A program made the position numbers and the translations under genes. Of a DNA stretch of 64,000 nucleotides, positions 43,883 through 51,876 are shown piece by piece; within the stretch, counting starts at the first letter, position 1; each line of letters opens with the position of its first letter. The notes beneath the pieces were generated by a model that saw only the letters and a program-made list of their open reading frames with translations, was not told where the DNA came from and made no database searches. The stretch is from Labilithrix sp. (GTDB lineage Bacteria > Myxococcota_A > Polyangia > Polyangiales > Polyangiaceae), in the NCBI GenBank assembly GCA_019637155.1, contig JAHBWE010000006.1:248001-312000 (forward strand). The letters run 5' to 3'.

Positions 43883-44434
43883 TCACTCGCAGCTGACGGG
43901 TTCTGCTCCATGGATGCCGATGTGGTCGCCGGAGCACGACGGCTCGGACGGCGGGCACGTGTTCGGGACCCCTGGATGACAGAACGTGTAGCCGTTGCCG
44001 CAACCCCCGGCTTTGCACACCGCGTTCGAGCCGCCGAACATGTTCTGGCAGCACGACTGCCCGGAGGTGCAGTCCTCGGGACCGTCGCAGTCGAGCACGC
44101 TGTTGCAGCCGCCGGTGCCGCTGCCTCTCGCGCGACACTCGTTCGGGCCGGTGATCTTCGCGCAGCAGAACGTGGTCGCGACGTCGCAGTCGAGCGCGCC
44201 TCCGCACCGGACCTTCGGCGCGCCGGTGTCGGGCGTCGAGCCCGAGTCTCCGCTCGACGAAGACGAAGACGATGACGTGGAGGAGCTCGAGGTGCTCGAC
44301 GACGAGCTGGACGCGCTCGTCTTCGCTCCGCCGTCATCGTCGTCGTCGTCCCCCGCGCCGCTGCCCTTCAGCCCGTCGAACGACGGAAAGAGGCACCCCG
44401 CCACCGCGAGCAGCGCGAAGACTCCACGACGCAT
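43883..44434 (-). CDS. Cys-rich lipoprotein with poly-Ser linker, possibly truncated
   Basis: A 183-residue predicted lipoprotein (signal VAGCLFPSF). A poly-Asp run and a 25-residue Ser/Thr linker lead to a Cys-rich domain with about 17 Cys, including FCCAK and SCCQN pairs. The frame ends at TGA (43885-43883), but beyond it the same frame runs 39 codons to TAG at 43763 and contains LCHAEDPRCPDGQACEG, which has the look of a further Cys-rich unit. The gene may therefore be shortened by a nonsense mutation, or the tail may be a remnant. Linker DNA is trinucleotide-repeat rich, as at 25135. Confidence 0.72.
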   Translation of the reverse strand: MRRGVFALLAVAGCLFPSFDGLKGSGAGDDDDDDGGAKTSASSSSSSTSSSSTSSSSSSSSGDSGSTPDTGAPKVRCGGALDCDVATTFCCAKITGPNECRARGSGTGGCNSVLDCDGPEDCTSGQSCCQNMFGGSNAVCKAGGCGNGYTFCHPGVPNTCPPSEPSCSGDHIGIHGAEPVSCE

Positions 44435-44548
44435 CGACCCCAGCGTAGCGAACCCCCCGCGCTGGCGCGCACGAGATTGGATCGTCGATCGCCTTCCCCT
44501 TGCGACTCGTGCCAGTCGTGTTCGGCCCGGTCGCCGACCGCGGATCGC

Positions 44549-44833
44549 TCAGGCGACGTGGAGCTGCGACGGGGGCGGGGCGGGGATGCGCACCGAGGCG
44601 AGATGGCACTCGCGCATCGAGGCGGCGAGGGCGAAGCCCGTCATCGTGAGGCGCATGCGCCGCGCGTCGACGTGGCCCTCCGCGTCGAGGCTCGTGACCA
44701 CGCCGCGGACGTCCTCGCGGCGGACGCCGATGTCCGAAGCGAGCTGATCGAGGCGCGTGGCGCGCCCCTTCGCGTGCGCGCGGGCGAGGTGACGGAGGAC
44801 GTGCGCTGCAACTGCCTTGTCGTTGGTGCTCAT
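44549..44833 (-). CDS. Small winged-helix DNA-binding protein
   Basis: A 94-residue protein consisting of little more than one winged helix-turn-helix: [15 protein letters not shown] (helix 1), [30 protein letters not shown] (helices 2-3) and a wing [20 protein letters not shown] lies six bases before ATG 44833. It is divergent from kbl (start 45027) and is a candidate repressor of itself and kbl, with an inverted repeat at 44874 between them. Confidence 0.8.
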   Translation of the reverse strand: MSTNDKAVAAHVLRHLARAHAKGRATRLDQLASDIGVRREDVRGVVTSLDAEGHVDARRMRLTMTGFALAASMRECHLASVRIPAPPPSQLHVA

Positions 44834-44873
44834 TGGAAGCTCCTGTGCGTGGTTGAAGCAGGGGTCGGTGTAC

Positions 44874-44894
44874 TGCACACGCATGTACCGTGCA
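44874..44894. promoter_or_regulatory. Inverted repeat between winged-helix gene and kbl
   Basis: TGCAC (44874-44878) and GTGCA (44890-44894) are symmetric around an 11-base spacer. The spacing between half-site centres is 16 bases, about one and a half helical turns. It lies 41 bases upstream of the winged-helix gene start and 133 bases upstream of kbl, a suitable operator position. Confidence 0.4.
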
Positions 44895-44925
44895 ATCCAT
44901 GGACCGCACGGCTCGTCGCTTTTTT
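44888..44925 (+). terminator. Terminator-like hairpin and T-run in the kbl upstream region
   Basis: CCGTGC (44888-44893) pairs with GCACGG (44906-44911). Eight bases later a run of six T begins (44920-44925). On the plus strand this resembles an intrinsic terminator ahead of kbl, which would make sense as an attenuator if transcription starts further upstream. The gap between stem and T-run is longer than usual, so confidence is low. Confidence 0.3.
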
Positions 44926-44951
44926 CTAGCGGTTTCCAAGGGTTACACTTC

Positions 44952-45001
44952 TATAAGCGCCGTCCTTTCGGCGCGTTGGAGGATGGAGAAAGGATCCATC
45001 C
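44952..45001 (+). promoter_or_regulatory. kbl leader: -10-like element and two hairpins
   Basis: TATAAG at 44952-44957 could be a -10 box, though no good -35 lies 16-18 bases before it. A perfect hairpin follows (44957-44962 with 44969-44974, loop TCCTTT), then a second one (44981-44986 with 44996-45001) whose arm contains the GGATGG/GGAG bases. The start codon of kbl is 26 bases beyond. The leader could control translation or stability; it does not fit any riboswitch consensus that I know. Confidence 0.35.
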
Positions 45002-45026
45002 TTCATTGCGCTACATTGGCGCCAAC

Positions 45027-46223
45027 ATGTTCGACAACGCGAGAGAGCACTACGCGAAGGCCCTCACCGAGATCCGTGAAGCAGGTCTCTTCAAGGAGGA
45101 GCGCATCATCGTCACGCCGCAGGCGGCGACGATCGGGGTCAGCGATCAGAAGCGAGAGGTCCTGAACTTCTGCGCGAACAACTACCTCGGGCTCTCGTCC
45201 GATCCGCGCGTCGTCGCGGCGGCGCACGCGGCGATCGACTCGCACGGCTACGGCATGAGCTCGGTCCGCTTCATTTGCGGGACGCAGGACCTCCACAAGT
45301 CGCTCGAGGCGAAGGTGAGCTCCTTCTTCGGCACCGAGGACACCATCCTCTACTCGTCGTGCTTCGACGCGAACGGCGGGCTCTTCGAGACGCTCCTCGG
45401 CGAGGAGGACGCGATCGTCTCCGACGCGCTGAACCACGCCTCGATCATCGACGGCGTCCGCCTCTGCAAGGCGGAGCGGCACCGCTACCCGAACGGCGAC
45501 ATGGCCGCGCTCGAAGAGGCGCTGAAGAAGACGCAGGGCAAGCGCCTCCGCATGATCGCGACCGACGGCGTCTTCTCGATGGACGGCTACCTCGCGAAGC
45601 TCGACGTCATCTGCGACCTCGCCGACAAGTACGGGGCGATGGTGATGGTCGACGACTCGCACGCGAGCGGGTTCATCGGCAAGACGGGGCGCGGCACGCC
45701 CGAGCACTTCGGCGTGCAGAGCCGCGTCGACGTGATGACCTCGACGCTCGGCAAGGCGCTCGGCGGCGCGGCCGGCGGCTTCACCACCGGCAAGAAGGAG
45801 ATCGTCGCGCTCCTCCGCCAGCGCTCGCGGCCCTACCTCTTCTCGAACTCGATCCCGCCCGCCATCGCCGGCGCCGCGGTCGCGGTCCTCGATCTCCTCG
45901 CGAGCACGACCGAGCTCCGCGATCGGCTGATGGCGAACGCGAAGCGCTTCCGCGACGGCGTGACGAAGGCGGGCCTCACGGTGAAGCCGGGCGAGACGCC
46001 GATCGTGCCGGTGATGCTCGGCGACGCGCGGCTCGCGGTGGAGATGGCGAAGGGCCTCCTCGACGAGGGGATCTACGTCATCGGCTTCTCGTTCCCCGTC
46101 GTGCCGAAGGGCGAAGCGCGGATCCGCGTGCAGCTCTCCGCCCAGCACACCGACGCGCAGGTCGACCAGGCCGTCGCCGCGTTCGCGCAGGTCGGCAAGC
46201 GGCTCGGCGTGATCAAGAGCTGA
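45027..46223 (+). CDS. kbl: 2-amino-3-ketobutyrate CoA ligase (glycine C-acetyltransferase)
   Basis: A 398-residue PLP enzyme of the alpha-oxoamine synthase family that splits 2-amino-3-ketobutyrate with CoA into glycine and acetyl-CoA. Kbl-specific blocks are present: [53 protein letters not shown], the PLP Asp/His in [13 protein letters not shown] and the PLP Lys in [14 protein letters not shown]. The length equals that of E. coli Kbl. The start is ATG 45027 by family alignment. Together with the Tdh at 42725 it completes threonine catabolism. It is divergent from the winged-helix gene. Confidence 0.95.
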   Translation: MFDNAREHYAKALTEIREAGLFKEERIIVTPQAATIGVSDQKREVLNFCANNYLGLSSDPRVVAAAHAAIDSHGYGMSSVRFICGTQDLHKSLEAKVSSFFGTEDTILYSSCFDANGGLFETLLGEEDAIVSDALNHASIIDGVRLCKAERHRYPNGDMAALEEALKKTQGKRLRMIATDGVFSMDGYLAKLDVICDLADKYGAMVMVDDSHASGFIGKTGRGTPEHFGVQSRVDVMTSTLGKALGGAAGGFTTGKKEIVALLRQRSRPYLFSNSIPPAIAGAAVAVLDLLASTTELRDRLMANAKRFRDGVTKAGLTVKPGETPIVPVMLGDARLAVEMAKGLLDEGIYVIGFSFPVVPKGEARIRVQLSAQHTDAQVDQAVAAFAQVGKRLGVIKS

Positions 46224-46229
46224 GCAGCG

Positions 46230-47366
46230 TCAGCCGCGGCGGACGAGCTCTTCGAGGATCGCGTCGGACTGCTTCTTCGCCCACGCGGCGAAGTCCTGCA
46301 TGTAGTCCGCGACCTGCCGGAAGCGGTGCACGACCGCCTCGCGATCGCCCATCGCGATCGCGCGCGCGAAGTGCGCCGCTTCTTGCTCGAACACGTGCGA
46401 GAGCCTGAGCGCGTCGGGGTTCGCGGTGAGGATGTCGGCGTACAGCTCGGCGCGCTGCGAGAACATGCGGCCGACCATCGCGAGCTCGCTGCGGTAGATC
46501 GGGCTCGCGAACTGGAGGCTGCGACCGAGGTCGGCCTTCAGGCGCTCGAGGACGGAGCCGAGCACCATCGTCTTCTCGTGGACGAGCACCTGGATGAGCG
46601 CCATCTGCGCGTCGTGCTCGTCCGCCGTCGCCTCGATCGTCTCCGCGCCGAACGCCTCGAAGAGCTTCTTCACGCGCGTGAACGCGGCCTCGCCGCGGCC
46701 GCGGCAGAGGACGACCTTCTGCCGATCGAAGTCGATCCCGTGCGGGCCGAACATCGGGTGCGTCCCCACCACGTCGACGCTCGAAGGCGCGCTGTCGAGC
46801 ATCGCCGCGAGCGGCGCGCGCTTGACCGACGTGATGTCCATCAGGCACGCGCCCGGTCGCACGTGCGGCCCGATCCGCTTCGCGACCTCCACCGTCGTCG
46901 CGATCGGGACGGAGAGGATGACGACGTCGTGCGCGCCGGCGACGTCCTCGGCGGAGCGTCCCGCCTCGAGGCCCATCGTCTCCACCGTGTAGCCGGCGCC
47001 GGCGAACACGCGCGCGAGGTAGGCGCCCATGCCCGCGGTGCCGCCGATGATGCCGATCGAATACTTCTCGGCCTTCGTCTGGAGGAAGCGTCGCTGATCG
47101 AGGCGCGAGGCGGCGTAGAGCGAGGCGAACACGTCGCGCACGAGGTGCTCGGAGAGCCCCGCCTCCTTCGCCTTGTCGAGGGTGGAGTCGAGGAGGACGC
47201 TCTCGCGCTCGCGATCGAACGACGGCGCGCCGACGGACGCCTTGTACTGCGCGACCTCGCGCACGAGCGCGGTGCGCTTGGCGAGGACGCGCACCAGCTC
47301 CTTGTCGGTCTCGCCGAGGAGGGCGCGGAGGGTGGCGAGGTCGCGCGGCGCTGCTTCGTTCGTCAT
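46230..47366 (-). CDS. tyrA: Chorismate mutase / prephenate dehydrogenase (T-protein)
   Basis: A 378-residue bifunctional enzyme of tyrosine synthesis, laid out like E. coli TyrA. Residues about 8-90 are an AroQ-type chorismate mutase (LRALLGETDKELVRVLAKRTALVREVAQYK, DRERE). Residues about 100-375 form prephenate dehydrogenase with the NAD site IGIIGGTAGMGAYLARVF, LSVPIATT, MDITSVK and the catalytic GTHPMFGPHG. The start is ATG 47366. Convergent with kbl (six bases between stops). E. coli TyrA is inhibited by Tyr through the dehydrogenase domain; the same is likely here. Confidence 0.92.
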   Translation of the reverse strand: MTNEAAPRDLATLRALLGETDKELVRVLAKRTALVREVAQYKASVGAPSFDRERESVLLDSTLDKAKEAGLSEHLVRDVFASLYAASRLDQRRFLQTKAEKYSIGIIGGTAGMGAYLARVFAGAGYTVETMGLEAGRSAEDVAGAHDVVILSVPIATTVEVAKRIGPHVRPGACLMDITSVKRAPLAAMLDSAPSSVDVVGTHPMFGPHGIDFDRQKVVLCRGRGEAAFTRVKKLFEAFGAETIEATADEHDAQMALIQVLVHEKTMVLGSVLERLKADLGRSLQFASPIYRSELAMVGRMFSQRAELYADILTANPDALRLSHVFEQEAAHFARAIAMGDREAVVHRFRQVADYMQDFAAWAKKQSDAILEELVRRG

Positions 47367-47467
47367 GTCGCCGAATCTACGGGCAGTTGGCCGCTTCGTG
47401 TGCACCGATCGAGACGACCCGGCGCGGGTCGCCGGCGCGTGCTTCGCGATCTATCCTTTGCGCCTCC

Positions 47468-47500
47468 GAGGCTCCTCCGAGGCTCCTTCGAGGCTCCTTC
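47468..47500 (+). repeat. Three tandem 11-base repeats before a PAP2 start
   Basis: The unit GAGGCTCCT(C/T)C occurs three times in direct tandem (47468, 47479, 47490), ending four bases before the TTG start at 47504. Each unit carries a GAGG that could serve as a Shine-Dalgarno. Copy number may affect translation of the following gene. Confidence 0.6.
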
Positions 47501-47503
47501 GCA

Positions 47504-48073
47504 TTGGCCGAGCTCGACGTCCGCGTCTTCCTCTATCTCCATCACGCGCTCGCCTCGTGGCTCGGCGTCGCGGCGGTGCTGAGCGCGATCGGCGGCGGCT
47601 GGGGCGGCCTCGTCGTCGTGCCGCTCTGGGCGTCGCCGCGCTCCCGCGCCGTCGCGCGCTCGCTCACCTACGTGCTCTGCGTGAACGCGGCCGTCGTCTA
47701 CGGCCTCAAGCACGTCGTCGCGCGCGCGCGCCCGTGCAACTGCCTGCCGGAGGTGCGCGGCCTCGTGTTCGGGTCGCCCACCGACTACTCGTTCCCGAGC
47801 GGCCACTCCGCGGGCAGCTTCTCCTTTTGTGTCTTCTTCGCCGTCGTCCTCCTCGCGAGCTCGATCGGCACGCGGCCGCTCCGCGTCGCGGGGGCGACCG
47901 CGCTCGTCCTCGTCGCGACCGGCGTCGCGCTCTCGCGGATCGCGCTCGGCGTCCATTTCCCGGGCGACATCCTGGCCGGCGGGATCCTCGGCGCGACGAT
48001 CGGCGGCGTCGGCGCGCACCTCCACCTCCGCCTCCAACAGAAATCCCGCGATGTCGCAGAGTTGCGTGGCTGA
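47504..48073 (+). CDS. PAP2-family membrane phosphatase
   Basis: A 189-residue membrane protein with the PAP2 signature: K-x6-RP in KHVVARARPCNC, FPSGHSAGS and SRIALGVHFPGDILAG. It has about five hydrophobic segments and no extra domains, close to undecaprenyl-diphosphatase (YbjG) or lipid-phosphatase size. The start is uncertain: TTG 47504 follows the 11-base tandem repeats; the frame is open to 47387. It is divergent from tyrA. Likely substrate: a polyprenyl or phosphatidyl phosphate. Confidence 0.87.
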   Translation: MAELDVRVFLYLHHALASWLGVAAVLSAIGGGWGGLVVVPLWASPRSRAVARSLTYVLCVNAAVVYGLKHVVARARPCNCLPEVRGLVFGSPTDYSFPSGHSAGSFSFCVFFAVVLLASSIGTRPLRVAGATALVLVATGVALSRIALGVHFPGDILAGGILGATIGGVGAHLHLRLQQKSRDVAELRG

Positions 48074-48113
48074 GCTTGCCATCGACCCGGAAACCGCGCG
48101 AGACTTCGGGCCG

Positions 48114-48527
48114 ATGAGGCGGAGGCTCTTGCTCCGGACGCTGCTGGCGTGCGCGACCCTCGTGGTCGTGTGGCTGGTCGTGGCGCCGAAGACGGCGCTC
48201 GCGCTCCCGCGGTCGGGCGCGCCGATCTGCGACCCGCGCGGAGCGATCACGTTCGCGCCGCCCCCGCAGATCCAGGACGCCGAGCTCTCGCTCGACATCC
48301 CGGCCGATTGCTACGACGTCGGCCCGCTCGATCTGCGTCTCCTCAAGAACGTGGACCACGGTCGCCCCGCGCCCCCCGAGCTCTCGTCGTCGCAGGACTC
48401 CGCGACCGCGCTCCTCGGGCTGCGGCTCGATCTCGTCTTCTCCGAACGGCTGCCCGTTCGGGTCCTCGTGGAACGCGAGCCTTCGCGCGCGGACCACGAC
48501 TCCATCGATCGACCGCCTCGAAGCTGA
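48114..48527 (+). CDS. Small exported protein of unknown function
   Basis: A 137-residue protein with an N-terminal hydrophobic signal (about 8-30, ending ALALPRSG). The mature part has two Cys (PICDPRG, ADCYDVG) and a Pro-rich middle. No family is recognised. The C-terminal 40 residues are charged. The start ATG 48114 has a weak site; the gene lies 40 bases after the PAP2 stop and may share its transcript. Confidence 0.6.
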   Translation: MRRRLLLRTLLACATLVVVWLVVAPKTALALPRSGAPICDPRGAITFAPPPQIQDAELSLDIPADCYDVGPLDLRLLKNVDHGRPAPPELSSSQDSATALLGLRLDLVFSERLPVRVLVEREPSRADHDSIDRPPRS

Positions 48528-48686
48528 CGCGCGCTCGCGGTGAGCCGTCTCGGGCCGGGATCTGCGTTCACGCAGGTCTACGGCCGCGAGCCGCTTTCCG
48601 CGCCCGCGCGCAGCCACGGGTCTCCGCGCGGCCCTCGGTCCGCGCGATAGTTGTAGTTTGCATTGAAATGGACTGGGTGAACGACC

Positions 48687-50699
48687 ATGGCAAAAGAGAA
48701 AGAGCACAAGAGCCACGCGGCTGACGTGCGGCCCCCGCCCGACGCGGGCGGGATGAGCACCGGCGTCGCGATCATCGGCTTCATCCTCTGCTTCCTCGCC
48801 GGCGGCGCGGTGATGTGGGGCTACGACAGCCACCGCATCAAGACGGCCGGCATCTCCGCCGACAACGGCGGCAGCGGGGGTGGAGCGTGGGCGGACAAGG
48901 ACTCGCCGATCCCGGTGTCGAGCGAGGATCCGGTCTGGGGCAACCGTGACGCTCCGGTCACGATCGTCATCTTCTCCGACTTCCAGTGCCCGTTCTGCTC
49001 GCGCGTCGAGCCGACGCTGGATCAGGTGAAGTCGACGTACGGCAAGGACAAGGTCCGTCTCGTCTGGAAGAACCAGCCGCTGCCGTTCCACGACAAGGCG
49101 AAGCCGGCGGCCGAGGCGGCGCAGGTCGTCTTCATGCAGAAGGGCTCCGACGCGTTCTGGAAGTTCCACGACACCGCGTTCAAGAACCAGAAGGAGCTCA
49201 GCCCCGAGTCCTACGAGAAGTGGGCGGTCGCGGCCGGCGCGGACCTCGCCAAGTTCAAGGCCGACATGGCCGCGCACAAGGGCGCGAAGAAGGTCGACGA
49301 GGACCAGGCGCTCGCGAACAAGGTCGGCGCGAACGGCACGCCGGCGTTCCGCATCAACGGCGTCGAGCTCTCGGGCGCGCAGCCGTTCGACAAGTTCAAG
49401 GAGGCGATCGACAAGGAGCTCTCGAAGGCGAACGCGAAGATCGCGAGCGGGACGCCCAAGGACAAGGTCTACGTCGCGATGTCGACGGAGAACTTCAAGG
49501 CCGCGCCCCCGAAGAAGGACGAGGACGAGGGCGAGAAGGAAGACGACAAGACGGTGTGGAAGGTGCCGGTCGGCAACTCCCCGCAGCTCGGCAAGAAGGA
49601 AGCGATCGTCACGATCATCGAGTTTTCCGACTTCCAGTGCCCGTACTGCAAGCGCGTCGAGGACACGCTCAAGAAGGTGATGGACACCTACGGTGACAAG
49701 GTCCGTCTCGTGTGGAAGCACGAGCCGCTCCCGTTCCACCCGCGCGCCGAGCCGGCGGCGGAGTTCTCGCTCGAGGCGCGCGCGCAGAAGGGCGGCGACC
49801 CGGGCTTCTGGGCGGCGCACCACAAGCTGTTCGAGATCCAGCCGAAGCTGGAGGACGCCGACCTCGAGAAGGCGGCGGCCGACATGGGCCTCAACGTCGA
49901 CAAGGTGAAGGCCGCGATCAAGGACAAGAAGTACAAGAAGGAGATCGACGCGGACGCCGAGCTCGGCGAGGACGTCCAGGCCTCCGGCACGCCGCACTTC
50001 TTCGTGAACGGCCGCCGTCTCGTCGGCGCGCAGCCGTTCGAGAAGTTCCAGAAGATCATCGACGAGGAGATCAAGAAGTTCGACGATCTCAAGGGCAAGG
50101 TCGCGGCGAAGGACTACTACGACCACCTGATGAAGGACGCGAAGGGCGCGCCGGAGCCGGAGAAGAAGCAGGCGCCGCCGGTGCCCGCGGGCTCGCCGTA
50201 CAAGGGCGCGGCGAACGCGAAGGTCGTCATCCAGGAGTGGTCGGACTTCCAGTGCCCGTTCTGCAGCCGCGTCGAGGGCACCGTCGACGAGGTGATGAAG
50301 AACTACGAGGGCAAGGTGAAGTTCGTGTGGCGCGACAAGCCCCTCCCGATGCACCCCGACGCCCCGCTCGCGAGCGAGGCCGCGCGCGAGGCGCTGAAGC
50401 AGAAGGGCCCTGACGGCTTCTGGAAGATGCACGGCAAGATGTTCCACAACCAGCAGAAGCTGAAGCGCGAGGACCTCGACGGCTACGCGAAGGAGATCGG
50501 CCTCGACATGGAGAAGTTCAAGGCGGCCCTCGACTCCCGCGCCCACAAGCCCGCCGTCGACGCCGACGACAAGGCAGGCACCGACATCGGCATCAGCGGC
50601 ACCCCCGCCTTCCTCATCAACGGCTACTACATCAGCGGCGCGCAGCCGTACGCGAAGTTCAAGAAGCTCATCGACCGCGCCCTCGCCGAAGCGAAGTGA
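48687..50699 (+). CDS. Membrane-anchored protein with three DsbA-like thioredoxin domains
   Basis: A 670-residue protein. A charged N-terminus and one transmembrane segment (about 24-45) place the rest outside the cytoplasm. Three DsbA/Thioredoxin_4-type domains follow, each with the strand-FSDFQC or WSDFQC opening, a CxxC site and a late cis-Pro block (NGTPAFRING, SGTPHFFVNG, SGTPAFLING). Active sites are CPFC (C101/C104), CPYC (C318/C321) and CPFC (C523/C526), all intact. Lys/Glu-rich linkers separate the domains. Family members oxidise or isomerise protein disulfides. The repetition in one chain is unusual and probably arose by internal duplication. DsbD (7340) could keep it reduced. A strong terminator follows. 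Confidence 0.9.
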   Translation: MAKEKEHKSHAADVRPPPDAGGMSTGVAIIGFILCFLAGGAVMWGYDSHRIKTAGISADNGGSGGGAWADKDSPIPVSSEDPVWGNRDAPVTIVIFSDFQCPFCSRVEPTLDQVKSTYGKDKVRLVWKNQPLPFHDKAKPAAEAAQVVFMQKGSDAFWKFHDTAFKNQKELSPESYEKWAVAAGADLAKFKADMAAHKGAKKVDEDQALANKVGANGTPAFRINGVELSGAQPFDKFKEAIDKELSKANAKIASGTPKDKVYVAMSTENFKAAPPKKDEDEGEKEDDKTVWKVPVGNSPQLGKKEAIVTIIEFSDFQCPYCKRVEDTLKKVMDTYGDKVRLVWKHEPLPFHPRAEPAAEFSLEARAQKGGDPGFWAAHHKLFEIQPKLEDADLEKAAADMGLNVDKVKAAIKDKKYKKEIDADAELGEDVQASGTPHFFVNGRRLVGAQPFEKFQKIIDEEIKKFDDLKGKVAAKDYYDHLMKDAKGAPEPEKKQAPPVPAGSPYKGAANAKVVIQEWSDFQCPFCSRVEGTVDEVMKNYEGKVKFVWRDKPLPMHPDAPLASEAAREALKQKGPDGFWKMHGKMFHNQQKLKREDLDGYAKEIGLDMEKFKAALDSRAHKPAVDADDKAGTDIGISGTPAFLINGYYISGAQPYAKFKKLIDRALAEAK

Positions 50700-50730
50700 C
50701 GCGACGCTGACGCATCAGCGCAACCCTCGA

Positions 50731-50770
50731 GGCCCTCGCCGCAACTTCGCGGCGGGGGCCTTCGTGTTTG
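50731..50770 (+). terminator. Intrinsic terminator after the triple-DsbA gene
   Basis: A 12-base-pair stem (50731-50742 with 50749-50760, one G-T wobble) with a six-base AACTTC loop, followed by TTCGTGTTTG. It sits 31 bases after the stop of the triple-DsbA gene. The strong stem and T-rich tail support rho-independent termination. Confidence 0.75.
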
Positions 50771-50913
50771 TGCGGGCACGGGTATGGAGCGCCCTCGATC
50801 CACGCGGTTTGGGTGACAACGTCGATTGCGTTTCGGGAGCCGAGGTCCCGTCGAACTCCCCCACACCGACGCTCGCCGCGTCACCTTCTGTCACCTTCCG
50901 CTCCAGGAGCTCC

Positions 50914-51864
50914 ATGATCCGTACGACTGCGCTCTTCGCCACGATCGCGATGTCGACCATTCTCGTCGCCTGCACGGTGACGACGGTCTCGAACGATCCA
51001 GGGAGCGCGGCCGACTCGGGCGCCCCGCTCGGCGAGAACGACGCGGCCGCGTCGTCGTCGCCCGACGGGGGCGAGGATGAGTCCACGGCGCCGATCGGCG
51101 GTTGCGCCTTCGGCGAGCCGAACGACGATCGCGACAACGCGACCGCGCTGACGATCGGCACCGCCTACACCGCGTGCACGTCCTCGAAGGACGACGACTT
51201 CTACGAGTTCACGACGCCGGACGACAAGGCCGGCGGGCTCCTCGAGATCACGTTCACGAACGTGAAGGACGGCCGGATCGAGAGCACGCTCTTCACCGCC
51301 GCCGACAACGACAAGATCGGCTCCGAGTACGAGACGACGAAGGGCGCCGATCATCGGGTGTACCTCGGCGTGGCTCCGAACGTGAAGTACCGGCTCATGG
51401 TCACCTCCTGGTCGACGGCGAACGACGCCTTCTCGTACGACTTCAAGGTCAGCTACACGAAGACGAGCGACGAGTTCGAGCCGAACGACACGCGTGAGGA
51501 GGCGAAGCCCATCACGGTCGGCACGTCGATCGAAGGCACTCTGACCCCGAAGATCACGCTCGCGGGCGCGGACAAGGGCTGGTCCGATTGGTTCTCGGTG
51601 GACCTGGCCTCGGGAGGCACGACGATCAAGCTCGAGAACGTGGCGACGAACCTCTCCGGCGAGATCGAGCTCTACAACGCGGACGGGGCGCGCATCGGGT
51701 CCGACTACTCCTCGACCAAAGGCGCCAACGTGACCCTGTCGAAGGCGGTCAGCGCGGGCAAGCACTACGTGCGGGTCATGCCGTGGAGCAACATCCCGCA
51801 CACCGGCAAGGGGCCGGCCCCCGACAACTTCGAGCGCAGGTACAAGCTCACCGTCACGCAGTGA
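50914..51864 (+). CDS. Lipoprotein with two PPC-like domains
   Basis: A 316-residue predicted lipoprotein (signal STILVACTV). After a Ser/Asp/Ala-rich spacer come two copies of the bacterial pre-peptidase C-terminal (PPC) fold. Each begins with an E-PND motif (GEPNDDRDNATALTIGT near residue 68; FEPNDTREEAKPITVGT near 190), runs through a D-x-(F/W)-(Y/F)-S/E strand and closes with Y-x-(L/V)-x-V-x3. Most such domains are attached to proteases; here they stand alone on a lipid anchor, so a binding role is likely. AGGAG precedes ATG 50914. It is convergent with the histidine-kinase block. Confidence 0.82.
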   Translation: MIRTTALFATIAMSTILVACTVTTVSNDPGSAADSGAPLGENDAAASSSPDGGEDESTAPIGGCAFGEPNDDRDNATALTIGTAYTACTSSKDDDFYEFTTPDDKAGGLLEITFTNVKDGRIESTLFTAADNDKIGSEYETTKGADHRVYLGVAPNVKYRLMVTSWSTANDAFSYDFKVSYTKTSDEFEPNDTREEAKPITVGTSIEGTLTPKITLAGADKGWSDWFSVDLASGGTTIKLENVATNLSGEIELYNADGARIGSDYSSTKGANVTLSKAVSAGKHYVRVMPWSNIPHTGKGPAPDNFERRYKLTVTQ

Positions 51865-51876
51865 CGAGCGAGAGCC

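Noticed and set aside
44834..45026. Glycine riboswitch in front of kbl
   Set aside because: The stems do not show the conserved glycine-aptamer core, and kbl produces rather than consumes glycine, so there is no support beyond simple hairpins.
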